The translations under genes and the position numbers were made by a program. A stretch of DNA of 64,000 nt from Herbaspirillum rhizosphaerae. Lineage in GTDB: Bacteria > Pseudomonadota > Gammaproteobacteria > Burkholderiales > Burkholderiaceae_D. Location of the stretch: contig NZ_LFLU01000020.1 of NCBI RefSeq assembly GCF_001189965.1, positions 1-64,000 of the forward strand, read 5' to 3'. Below, piece by piece: positions 1 to 7,974 of this stretch (the stretch's first letter is position 1; the number at the start of each line of letters is the position of its first letter). A model generated the notes under the pieces. It was not told where the DNA came from, made no database searches, and worked only from the letters and a program-made list of their open reading frames with translations.

Positions 1-112
1 ATCCGATTTTCACCTGCCGTCACCGGCTACTCTCAAGCGGACTTCGAGACTGGCTCGCTTCGCATCGCCAAGGGGCGGAGGTGGTTTTCACTTCTATGGC
101 CTTATTTACTCT
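1..112. other. Left-edge sequence, no gene assigned
   Basis: The first 112 bases show no start codon with a ribosome binding site. All three forward frames stay open from base 1 into the repeat that follows, so this may be the 3' end of a gene cut by the window edge, but I recognise no protein in any frame. Confidence 0.3.
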
Positions 113-200
113 GTCGTTCCAACGAAAGTTGGAACCCAGTGTCATGACGAAGTTTGAATATGCGCGGACGCCACTGGGTCCCAGCGTTCGCTGGGACGAC
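113..200. repeat. Palindromic intergenic repeat, copy 1
   Basis: Two short hairpins, TCCAACgaaaGTTGGA and CCCAGCgttcGCTGGG, sit at the ends of a larger inverted repeat whose arms read CCAGTG and CACTGG. The same arrangement recurs at 49450-49528. This is the behaviour of a dispersed extragenic palindromic repeat. It lies just beyond the 3' end of the minus-strand SDR gene. Confidence 0.7.
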
Positions 201-225
201 GGACCGTGGAGTTATCTGCAACAAC

Positions 226-981
226 TCAAATCCCCTGACCGCCCGATACTTCAATCCGCTGCGCCGTCACCCAGCGGTTATCTTCCGACAGCAAACTTGC
301 AATCATCGGTCCGATATCGTCCGGCAGGCCGACACGTCCCAGCGCGGTCATTTCCGCGAACAATTTGTTGATGTCCGGGTTGTCGCGCACCGCGCCGCCG
401 CCGAAGTCGGTTTCGATGGCGCCGGGTGCGACGGTGTTGACGGCGATCCCGCGTGGGCCGAGTTCTTTTGCCAGGTAACGCGTGAGCACTTCGACCGCGC
501 CTTTGACTGCTGCATAGGCGGCATAGCCGGGGAAGGAGGTGCGGGTCAGGCCTGACGACAGGTTGACGATGCGGCCGCCGTCGGCGATCAGCGGAAGCAA
601 GGTCTGGATCAGGAAGTAGACGCCCTTGAAGTGGACGTTGACCAGGCCGTCGAATTGCGCTTCGGTGGTCTGGCCGATCAGCGCGTAGTCGCCGTGGCCG
701 GCGTTGTTGACGATGTGATCAAGCGTGTCGCGTGACCAGGTTTCACGCAAGCTTGCGCGCAGACGGTCGGCGAAGCCGTCGAAGCTGGCGACATTGCCGG
801 TGTCGAGCTGCAGCGCGACTGCCTTGCGGCCCATGGACCGGATCTCGGCGACGACGGCTTGTGCGTCGTCGCTGCGGCTTTGGTAGGTGACGATGACGTC
901 GCCGCCGTGGCGGCCGATGCTCAGCGCGGTGTTGCGGCCTAAGCCGCGGCTGGCGCCGGTGACGAGGGTGATTTTGCTCAT
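226..981 (-). CDS. SDR-family NAD(P)-dependent oxidoreductase
   Basis: This 251-residue protein is a classical short-chain dehydrogenase/reductase. It has the TGASRGLG cofactor-binding loop at residues 8-15, the NNAG motif near residue 92 and a YxxxK catalytic pair (YAAVK) near residue 155. The length is typical of the FabG-like branch, but substrate cannot be read from sequence. The ATG at 981 follows an AAGGAA ribosome binding site. An AraC-family regulator starts divergently about 150 bp away, a common arrangement in which the regulator controls the reductase gene. A role in fatty-acid synthesis is unlikely because no fab genes are nearby. Confidence 0.85.
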   Translation of the reverse strand: MSKITLVTGASRGLGRNTALSIGRHGGDVIVTYQSRSDDAQAVVAEIRSMGRKAVALQLDTGNVASFDGFADRLRASLRETWSRDTLDHIVNNAGHGDYALIGQTTEAQFDGLVNVHFKGVYFLIQTLLPLIADGGRIVNLSSGLTRTSFPGYAAYAAVKGAVEVLTRYLAKELGPRGIAVNTVAPGAIETDFGGGAVRDNPDINKLFAEMTALGRVGLPDDIGPMIASLLSEDNRWVTAQRIEVSGGQGI

Positions 982-1130
982 GATGCGTTTCCTTGCTGAT
1001 GAGATGCTGCGTGGATGGGAAGCCGCAGTATCGGATCCGGACAGGGGCCGTGGTTACCGGAAACTCGACGTTCCTTGCCTGATCCTCCAAATGGGATGCG
1101 CTTTCGGCTGCGACGAGGTAGGCTTGCACC

Positions 1131-2021
1131 ATGACGACTTTACTCACCACCGTGCAGCGCTATGCCGAGTCCCATGCCGACAGGTCCGGGCTGGCGCAGA
1201 CGCCCATTGCAGGGCTGACCATCGTGCGCGCCAGCGAGGTCAGCGATCTGCTGTATGCGATTTCGCGGCCGCTGATTTGTCTCGTCTTGCAGGGAAGCAA
1301 GCACGTCACGATGGGGGCGCAGGCGTTTGCGTTTTCCGCCGGGGATACGCTGCTGATCACGGCGGACGTGCCGACCGTCAGCCAGATCACGCGCGCGAGC
1401 CTTGCCGCGCCTTATCTGTCTCTGGTGCTGGAGCTGGATCCTGCGGTCATCGCCGACCTTGCGATGCAGATGGATGTCGTCAAGGAAGGCGGCGCGTTGC
1501 CGGTCCGCGTCGATCCTACCGATAGCGAAGTGTCCGATGCCGCATTACGGCTGATGCGCTTGCTTGATCGTCCGGCCTCGTTGCCGGTCTTGCATGCGCA
1601 ACTGGTGCGGGAGTTTCACTACTGGCTGCTGGCCGGCAAGCACGGCGCGGCGATTCGCAATCTGGGATGGCCTGACAGCCAAGCGCGCCGGGTGGCGCGT
1701 GCAGTGGACGTGTTGCGCAGCGACTTTGCGCAGTCCTTGCCGGTGGAGCAGCTGGCGGCGGTGGCGGGGATGAGTCCCTCGTCGTTTCATCAGCACTTCC
1801 GCAACGTGACCTCGTTGTCGCCGCTGCAGTTTCAAAAGCAGTTGCGCCTGATCGAGGCGAGGCGTCTGATGTTGTCGGAGGGCGTGAGCGCCAGCAGCGC
1901 GGCGTTTGCGGTGGGTTATGAGAGCGTGCCGCAGTTCACGCGAGAATACGGCAGGATGTTCGGCTTGCCGCCGGTAAAAGATACGGAAGAAGCGAAGAGC
2001 CGGGTGCGTGCCGCCGGTTAA
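1131..2021 (+). CDS. AraC-family transcriptional regulator
   Basis: The protein has 296 residues. The N-terminal part (about 20-160) resembles the AraC_N ligand/cupin type domain (ISRPLICLVLQGSKHV; FSAGDTLLI). The C-terminal part (about 195-290) holds two helix-turn-helix motifs, including SLPVEQLAAVAGMSPSSFHQHF and the second-helix segment AFAVGYESVPQFTREY. It probably senses a small molecule and controls the divergent SDR gene. The intergenic region of about 150 bp is the likely operator site. The gene ends 39 bp from the convergent end of the UxuB-like gene. Confidence 0.88.
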   Translation: MTTLLTTVQRYAESHADRSGLAQTPIAGLTIVRASEVSDLLYAISRPLICLVLQGSKHVTMGAQAFAFSAGDTLLITADVPTVSQITRASLAAPYLSLVLELDPAVIADLAMQMDVVKEGGALPVRVDPTDSEVSDAALRLMRLLDRPASLPVLHAQLVREFHYWLLAGKHGAAIRNLGWPDSQARRVARAVDVLRSDFAQSLPVEQLAAVAGMSPSSFHQHFRNVTSLSPLQFQKQLRLIEARRLMLSEGVSASSAAFAVGYESVPQFTREYGRMFGLPPVKDTEEAKSRVRAAG

Positions 2022-2060
2022 GCGGCCGACCGGGCTGCACACGCCTCGGCTTCGTCGTGA

Positions 2061-3524
2061 TCAACGTCCGCGAATCTTGCTCAGCGCCTGCAGCACGCCT
2101 TCTTCTTCGATCCTGCGCAGGAAACCTTTCACCACGGACACAAATTCGATGCGCATGGCGAGATCGTTGCCGAACACGGCGTCGATGGCCAGCAGCGCAT
2201 CGACGCGCCGGCTGACGTCGGCGATGCTTGCCGCCGCCTGTAAGGATTCGGCCAGCGGATCCGAAATCGGATATGCCTGTCCTGCCTCATCTTGCGCACG
2301 CAGATAGCGCATCCAGCCGGCCACCGCAAAACACAGGCGCTCGCAGGGCAGGCCGGCATCGAGGCGCGCGCGTATCGTGCCGAGCAAGCGCTGCGGTAGT
2401 TTCTGCGAACCGTCCATGGCGATCTGTTGCAGGCGATGTTTCAGCGCCGGATTGCGAAAGCGCGCCACCAGCTCGTCGAGATACTCGTCCAGTCCCGGAC
2501 GTTGCAAGGTCGGGGCGATTTCTTCCGTCATCATGCGCTCGATGAAACTGCGCAGCCCGTCGTCGCGAATCGCCTGATCGACGGTGACATAACCCGCCAG
2601 CGCACCCAGATAGGCGAGGCTGGAATGGCTGCCGTTGAGCATACGCAGCTTGGCGTGTTCGTACGGCTCGGCTTCTTCCACCATGGTGGCGCCGGCCAAT
2701 TCCCAGGCCGGGCGGGGACCGGCGAAGCGGTCTTCGATCACCCATTGCGAGAATGGCTCCGTCACCACCGGCCAGGCGTCGTCAACGGTCAGGCGCGCAG
2801 CGATTGCGGCGCGGTTTTCCTCGGTGGTTTTCGGCACGATGCGATCCACCATGGAGTTGGGGAAAGCGCCATGCTGCGAAATCCACTTCGACAATTCGGG
2901 ATCGATGCGTTCGGCAAACGCCAGCACCAGCCCGCGCGAGGTATTGCCGTTGGACGGCAGGTTGTCGCAGGAGAGCACGGTGAAGGGCGACAAGCCTGCA
3001 TCGCGGCGCTTCTCCAGTGCGCGCACAATGAAGCCGATGGCTGAGCGCGGCGCGTTGGCATGCGCCAGATCGTGCGCGATGTAGGGATGATCGAAGCGCA
3101 GGTTGTTGCTGGCCGGATCGTGGCAATAACCTTTTTCCGTCACGGTCAGGCTGACGATATGGCAGTGCGGATGGCTCATCGCCGCCAGTACGGTGGCGGG
3201 AGATTCGGGTGCGACCAGCGTGTCGATGATGGAGCCGATGACGTGCAGCTGCTCGCCCTCGACACCTCGTATCCCCAGCGTATAGAGATTGTCCTGCGGC
3301 GCCAGCGCATCGCGCGTATCAGGGCTACGCAGCGACACGCCCACAATGCCCCAGCGCAGGTCGCCCTCCGCCAGCACGGTGTCGGTATAAACCGCCTGGT
3401 GCGCACGGTGGAAGGCGCCAAGACCAAGGTGCACGATGCCGGGCAGCAGCGCCGCCCGGTCATACGTCGGCAGCGCCGCTTGCTTGCCGGCTTGTTCCAG
3501 CGTTTGCTTGTTCAGCTTCATCAT
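2061..3524 (-). CDS. uxuB: Mannitol dehydrogenase-family reductase, probable fructuronate reductase
   Basis: This 487-residue protein belongs to the polyol-specific long-chain dehydrogenase family (mannitol 2-dehydrogenase, fructuronate reductase UxuB, tagaturonate reductase UxaB). It has the N-terminal NAD-binding segment HLGLGAFHRAH (residues 32-42) and the catalytic motif KLRMLNGSHS (residues 302-311, catalytic Lys about 302). Family membership is clear, but the exact substrate is inferred. Because uxaC lies in the same cluster, D-fructuronate to D-mannonate is the best guess, and D-mannitol or D-arabinitol oxidation is the alternative. It is the last gene of the minus-strand cluster, 28 bp after a transporter permease. 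No mannonate dehydratase (UxuA) is in the window. Confidence 0.8.
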   Translation of the reverse strand: MMKLNKQTLEQAGKQAALPTYDRAALLPGIVHLGLGAFHRAHQAVYTDTVLAEGDLRWGIVGVSLRSPDTRDALAPQDNLYTLGIRGVEGEQLHVIGSIIDTLVAPESPATVLAAMSHPHCHIVSLTVTEKGYCHDPASNNLRFDHPYIAHDLAHANAPRSAIGFIVRALEKRRDAGLSPFTVLSCDNLPSNGNTSRGLVLAFAERIDPELSKWISQHGAFPNSMVDRIVPKTTEENRAAIAARLTVDDAWPVVTEPFSQWVIEDRFAGPRPAWELAGATMVEEAEPYEHAKLRMLNGSHSSLAYLGALAGYVTVDQAIRDDGLRSFIERMMTEEIAPTLQRPGLDEYLDELVARFRNPALKHRLQQIAMDGSQKLPQRLLGTIRARLDAGLPCERLCFAVAGWMRYLRAQDEAGQAYPISDPLAESLQAAASIADVSRRVDALLAIDAVFGNDLAMRIEFVSVVKGFLRRIEEEGVLQALSKIRGR

Positions 3525-3552
3525 TTCTCTGCTTTTCTTGCGTCGGCTCTCA

Positions 3553-4458
3553 TCAGTTTTGAGGATGTTCCTTGACGCGCGACACCAGTTGCGTCGGGCT
3601 GACGAAACGCATCGCGATCAGCAGCCAGATCAGTGTGACGATCATGTACACCATCGCCATTGCATCGATCGATTGCGACGCGCGCACGCCTGCCGCGAAC
3701 ACCGAGTAATACAGCGCCACCACCAACGTCTGCGTATCCGCGCCGGCGGTCAGGAAGGTCAGCTCGAACATCGCGATCGTGCGCACCAGCACCAGCAGCG
3801 AAGCGGCCAGGATGCCCGGCGCCAGCAGCGGCACCAGCACATGGCGGAACATCGTGAAGGTGCGCGCGCCGAACACGCGCGCCGCCGATTCCAGGTTCGG
3901 ATCGATCTGCTCGATGAAGGGCGTCATCACCAGAATCACGAACGGCAGCGCCGGCAGCAGGTTGGCGATGATCACGCCGGGCAGGGTGCCTGCGAGGTGC
4001 AATTCGTACATCAGCGTGGCCAGCGGGATGCCGTAAGTGATCGGCGGGATCATCAGCGGCAGCAGGAACAGGCCGGTCAGCAGTTTCTTGCCGCGGAAGT
4101 TGCGCCGCGCCAGCGTGTACGCCGCCGGCACACCGATCAGGATGGACAGCACCACCACCGACAGCACCACCTGCACCGACACCAGCAGCACATCGCCGAG
4201 CTGGAATTCCTGCCAGGCGGCGGAATACCATTCCAGCGTCCAGCCGCTTGGTAGCCAGGTGCCGAGCCAGCGCTTGGCGACCGAGTTGGTGGCGACCGAG
4301 GCAATCATCAGGCCGACGTTGATCAGGAAGAAAGTCATCAGGCCGACCACCAGTCCGCTCCAGGCGCGGCTGGCCCAGTGCGTACGTCGTTTCGGCGCCG
4401 GCTGTCTTGATATGGATTGCGAAGTCATCATGGGAGAAGTTGTCGTTGCTTGATTCAT
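3553..4458 (-). CDS. ABC transporter permease, PotC-like
   Basis: The protein has 301 residues. It is an inner-membrane permease of the polyamine/iron/phosphonate (PotBC-type) importer family. About six hydrophobic segments are visible, and the EAA-like loop with ESAARVFGARTFTMFRHVLVPLLAPG contacts the ATPase. It follows the other permease by 2 bp, so the two are translated together. With its partner, the ATPase and the binding protein it makes one importer. The neighbouring uxaC and uxuB-like genes suggest a sugar acid or related cargo, although this transporter class usually carries polyamines or other small charged solutes. Confidence 0.85.
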   Translation of the reverse strand: MNQATTTSPMMTSQSISRQPAPKRRTHWASRAWSGLVVGLMTFFLINVGLMIASVATNSVAKRWLGTWLPSGWTLEWYSAAWQEFQLGDVLLVSVQVVLSVVVLSILIGVPAAYTLARRNFRGKKLLTGLFLLPLMIPPITYGIPLATLMYELHLAGTLPGVIIANLLPALPFVILVMTPFIEQIDPNLESAARVFGARTFTMFRHVLVPLLAPGILAASLLVLVRTIAMFELTFLTAGADTQTLVVALYYSVFAAGVRASQSIDAMAMVYMIVTLIWLLIAMRFVSPTQLVSRVKEHPQN

Positions 4459-4460
4459 AA

Positions 4461-5339
4461 TTAACCCTTGCCTCCGGTGACCGGACCGCGATAGAACAGA
4501 TTGCGCGCGCCGAGCACGATCACCACCACGCCCAGTTGCACTGCGCCCATGATCATCGCCACTGCGGACGCCATGGAATAGTCGTAGTTCTCGAACGCCG
4601 CTTCATATGCCGCAATCGAAATCACACGCGTCGCACCGGCCGGTGAACCCAGCAGCACGGCAGAAGGAAACACCGAGAACGCCTGCACGAACGACAGGCA
4701 GAACGCCATCGCCAGGCCCGGCAGGATCAGCGGAAAGATCACGTAGCGGAACTGATTGAACGGCGTCGCGCCCAGCGTCGCGGCGGCGCGCGGCAGCACC
4801 GGATCGATACCGGTGATGTACGACAGGATCAGCAAAAAGGCGAACGGAAAACCCGAGATCACCAGCGAGATCACCACGCCCGCATAGTTGTGCGTCAGGC
4901 GGATCGCGCCTTCGTAGATATGCAGCGTCTGCAGGATCTGCGCGAACCAGCCCTTGGGACCGAAGTAGGTCAGCATGCCTTCGGCGATCAGCACCGTGCC
5001 CAGCGTGATGGGAATCACGAGGATGGTGGTGGCGATCTTTTGATACGGCGTCTTGTGGCGCAGGCGATAGGCCACGGGCACGGCGATCAGGATGTTGATC
5101 AGCGTTGCCGGCAAGGCCAGCTTGAGCGTCACGCCGATGGTCATCCACAGATTGTCGGTGCTGAAGAACTTGATGTAGTTCGACAGCATGCCGCCTTCCA
5201 GCGGCTGGAACGACAGGATCAGGCCGTGAATGAACGGATAGACGAACACTGCCAGCATGAAGATCACGGCCGGCGCCGCCATCCACATGGCGGGATCGCG
5301 CCAGCGCGAGCCGGCTGTTTGCGAGGACATCAGCATCAT
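4461..5339 (-). CDS. ABC transporter permease, PotB-like
   Basis: This 292-residue integral membrane protein pairs with the permease downstream. It has a long first hydrophobic segment (AAPVIFMLAVFVYPFIHGLIL), further segments spread along its length, and the coupling loop LPRAAATLGATPFNQFRYVIFPLILPG near residues 190-215. Its start codon overlaps the stop of the ATPase gene by 4 bp (ATGA), which indicates translational coupling. A second ATG immediately follows the first. The importer is a PotABCD-type system embedded in the hexuronate cluster. Confidence 0.85.
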   Translation of the reverse strand: MMLMSSQTAGSRWRDPAMWMAAPAVIFMLAVFVYPFIHGLILSFQPLEGGMLSNYIKFFSTDNLWMTIGVTLKLALPATLINILIAVPVAYRLRHKTPYQKIATTILVIPITLGTVLIAEGMLTYFGPKGWFAQILQTLHIYEGAIRLTHNYAGVVISLVISGFPFAFLLILSYITGIDPVLPRAAATLGATPFNQFRYVIFPLILPGLAMAFCLSFVQAFSVFPSAVLLGSPAGATRVISIAAYEAAFENYDYSMASAVAMIMGAVQLGVVVIVLGARNLFYRGPVTGGKG

Positions 5340-6445
5340 GCCACCTGCTCGAAAGGATAAGCCAGCACGCGGTCGGCAGGCACGGAAACACGGATGGTTT
5401 CGCCCGGCGAGGCCTTGCCTTCGGCGCGCACATAAAGGCGCGTGTTGTCTTGCGTGCGCAGCATGAACAATGACTCGCGGCCATAGTATTCGACCGACTC
5501 CACGCGTGCGCTGATGCTGTTGCCCGGTGTGGTTCCATCGGCGCAGATGCTGAATTCTTCCGGACGGATCGACACGGCGGCGCGGCCGTTCAGGCGCATC
5601 TTCGGGATGCCGACCAGATTGACGCCGGGGCCGGCCAGCGTGACGGTCTGGGCATCCTGGCCGACCACGTCGAGCACCAGTTCGTTGCGATAACCCATGA
5701 AGCGCGCGACTGCGAGATTGGACGGCTGGCCGTAGACTTCCGGCGGCGTGCCGATCTGCTGGACCTTGCCGTCTTTCATGACGACGATGCGGTCGGCCAG
5801 CGACAGCGCTTCGTCCTGATCATGGGTGACATACAGCGTGGTGCGGCCGAGTTCTCCGTGGATGCGGCGGATTTCGGAACGCATTTCCAGACGCAGTTTG
5901 GCGTCGAGGTTGGACAGCGGTTCATCCATCAGGATCAGCGGCGGTTCGATCACGATGGCGCGGGCGATCGCCACGCGTTGCTGCTGGCCGCCGGACAACT
6001 GGCCGGGCAGCTTGTTCATGTGCTGCGCCAGTTGGACCAGATCGAGGGCGCGCTTGACGCGGGTCTGGATCTCGGCGGCAGGCACGCCGCGCATCAACAG
6101 GCCGAAACCGACGTTCTTGGCCACCGTCATGTGCGGGAACAGGGCGTAGTTCTGGAACACCATGCCGAAGCCGCGCTGTTCAGGCGGCAGGGTATCGATG
6201 CGGTGATCGTCGAGATAGATGCCGCCGTCCGACAGCGGCAGCAGGCCGGCGATGCAGTTCAGCGCGGTCGATTTGCCGCAGCCCGAAGGGCCGAGCAGGG
6301 CGATGAATTCGCCGCGCGCAATATCCATTTGCAAACCATCAAGTGCTGCGACTGCTGTGTTTTGCTGCGCTTCGGTAGTTTTGCCGGTGCCGCCAAAGCG
6401 ACGTGTAACGCGATCCAGTCGCAATGTCTTGAAGTCAGGTTTCAT
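5336..6445 (-). CDS. ABC transporter ATP-binding protein, PotA/FbpC-like
   Basis: The 369-residue ATPase has Walker A GPSGCGKST (about residues 53-61), the Q-loop segment FGMVFQNYALFPH, signature LSGGQQQR, Walker B LILMDEPLSNLD and a C-terminal TOBE-type regulatory domain from about residue 250. It energises import by the two permeases encoded after it. The gene is separated from the binding-protein gene by the large palindrome at 6532-6673, so it may be expressed below the level of the binding protein. An N-terminal insertion (GTGKTTEAQQNTAVAAL) after the first strand is slightly unusual. Confidence 0.9.
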   Translation of the reverse strand: MKPDFKTLRLDRVTRRFGGTGKTTEAQQNTAVAALDGLQMDIARGEFIALLGPSGCGKSTALNCIAGLLPLSDGGIYLDDHRIDTLPPEQRGFGMVFQNYALFPHMTVAKNVGFGLLMRGVPAAEIQTRVKRALDLVQLAQHMNKLPGQLSGGQQQRVAIARAIVIEPPLILMDEPLSNLDAKLRLEMRSEIRRIHGELGRTTLYVTHDQDEALSLADRIVVMKDGKVQQIGTPPEVYGQPSNLAVARFMGYRNELVLDVVGQDAQTVTLAGPGVNLVGIPKMRLNGRAAVSIRPEEFSICADGTTPGNSISARVESVEYYGRESLFMLRTQDNTRLYVRAEGKASPGETIRVSVPADRVLAYPFEQVA

Positions 6446-6531
6446 GCTTGCCTCTTATTGATCGTAATGAGCCGGGTGGCGTGGAATGCATCGTTGCCGC
6501 CCGGCTTGTCTCTGTTGCGAGTGCTTTTGCC

Positions 6532-6673
6532 AAACCTGTTCATGATCTGTAGCGAGAGGTCATCAGCCGGTGGCGGCCGGAGCGGAGGAACCGGAATGTA
6601 CTTAAGTACATGAGGATTCCGAGCACCGCCCGACGCCGGATCATGGCCTCGCAGTAAGATCATGAGCAGGTTT
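6532..6673. repeat. 142-bp imperfect extragenic palindrome
   Basis: The two halves are imperfect reverse complements across the whole interval. The outer arms AAACCTGtTCATGATCT and AGATCATGAgCAGGTTT match at 16 of 17 positions, and the centre TGTACTTAAGTACA (6597-6610) is a perfect palindrome. The right end touches the stop codon of the binding-protein gene. In RNA it would form a long stem between the binding-protein gene and the ATPase gene. Its core, GTAC-N4-GTAC, is shared with the palindrome at 63667-63769. Confidence 0.85.
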
Positions 6674-7860
6674 TATTTGAACTTCTGAGCGCCGACTTGC
6701 TCATCCCAGATGCGGAAGGCCTTGACCATCACCTGCGCATCCAGCGGTTGCACATGCGGGAACTTGGTGATCCAGTCGGCATACTCGGCGCGGCCGAATT
6801 CCTTGAGCGTGTCCTGGCTGGCTTGCGGCGCCATCGTCACCGGCACGTTCTTGATCGCCGGGCCTGGATAGAAATAGCCCTTGTCGTAGGTTTGCGCCTG
6901 TTGCTTCGGTTGCAGCAGGTAGGCCATCACATCCAGCACCACGGCTTGCTTGGCGGGAGCCAGGCCCTTCGGCACGATCATGTAGTGCGTGTCGTTGACC
7001 CAGGTCATGTTCTTGAAGGCGCCGACCTTGAACTCTTTCGGCACCACGCCGAGTGCACGCGGGTTGATGTCCCAGCCGGTCACGGTGACCGTCATGTCGC
7101 GCGAGCCTTCGCCGAGTTCCTTCATCACGGCGCCGGTGCCGCCAGGGTAGTACTCGATGCAGGTATTCAGGTCTTTCAGGAACGCCCAGGTCTTATCCCA
7201 GCCCTTGACCGGATCTTTCGGATCCTTGTCGCCGAGCAGGTAAGGCAGGCCCATCAGGAAAGTGCGGCCGGGGCCGGAGTTGGCCGGACGCGCGTAGATC
7301 AGCTTGTTCGGATTGGCCTTGCACCATGCCAGCAATTCCTGCGGCGTGGTCGGCACCTGCTTGACCTTGTCGGGGTTGTATTCCAGCAGCGGACCGGCCG
7401 GCATGAAGGCGACCGCCAGGCCCTGGTTGTGCGCCAGTTCCTGCATCTTCTTCACTTCCGGCAGATAGTTGTCGGTCAGCGGCGCGAACTTGGCGTTGTT
7501 CTCGGGCAGCAGCGTCACCCACAGATTCTGCTCGATGCCGGCCGCCAGGATGTCGGTGCCGCCGAGGACCAGGTCGATGTCGCTGCGCTTGGCGTTTTGC
7601 ATGGCCTTGAGCTTGCTTGGCAGCTCAGGAGCAGGCGCTTTGGTGAAGGTGAATTTGACGTTGGGATGGGCCGTCTTGTACGACTCGATGGCGTCTTGCA
7701 GCAAGGCCAGCGAACCGGCGACGTCGACCACGTTGATGGTGACGGCGGCCTGCGCATGCGCTGCCGGGCTGCCGACCATGGCGGCCAGACCGAAGCCGAT
7801 GGCGGCTGCCATGATGGTGCGGCGGGTCGCTTTGTGCAAGGTGTTCAAAACCTGTTTCAT
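6673..7860 (-). CDS. ABC transporter substrate-binding protein, PotD-like
   Basis: The periplasmic binding protein has 395 residues from the start chosen here. The start at 7860 is preceded by a strong AGGAGGAG ribosome binding site and gives a clear Sec signal peptide (basic KATRR, hydrophobic IMAAAIGFGLAAMVG, cleavage after AHA). A longer reading to 7968 would bury the signal. The mature protein begins AAVTINVVDVAGSLALLQDAIESY, typical of the type II extracellular solute-binding fold. Ligand is unknown, and the hexuronate-catabolic context suggests a sugar acid or conjugate. It precedes the palindrome and the transporter genes. Confidence 0.88.
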   Translation of the reverse strand: MKQVLNTLHKATRRTIMAAAIGFGLAAMVGSPAAHAQAAVTINVVDVAGSLALLQDAIESYKTAHPNVKFTFTKAPAPELPSKLKAMQNAKRSDIDLVLGGTDILAAGIEQNLWVTLLPENNAKFAPLTDNYLPEVKKMQELAHNQGLAVAFMPAGPLLEYNPDKVKQVPTTPQELLAWCKANPNKLIYARPANSGPGRTFLMGLPYLLGDKDPKDPVKGWDKTWAFLKDLNTCIEYYPGGTGAVMKELGEGSRDMTVTVTGWDINPRALGVVPKEFKVGAFKNMTWVNDTHYMIVPKGLAPAKQAVVLDVMAYLLQPKQQAQTYDKGYFYPGPAIKNVPVTMAPQASQDTLKEFGRAEYADWITKFPHVQPLDAQVMVKAFRIWDEQVGAQKFK

Positions 7861-7974
7861 TACTGTCTCCTCCTTGAGATGGAATTGTTGGGTACCGGGA
7901 TAAAGCGGACGTCTTGTGACGCTCTGTGAATCTTCAAACCGTACTGCGATTGCTGAACTCTCTTTCAAAAACGG

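Noticed and set aside
1-144. Open forward frames at the left edge as a partial gene
   Set aside because: All three forward frames are open here and the ends run into the repeat; none gives recognisable protein.
2427-3044. 205-codon plus-strand frame
   Set aside because: It lies inside the UxuB-like gene on the opposite strand and shows no recognisable domain.
6442-6663. 73-codon frame across the palindrome
   Set aside because: It consists of palindrome sequence, has no ribosome binding site and codes for nothing recognisable.
7861-7968. N-terminal extension of the PotD-like binding protein
   Set aside because: It would place 36 residues before the signal peptide; the ATG at 7860 has AGGAGGAG upstream.
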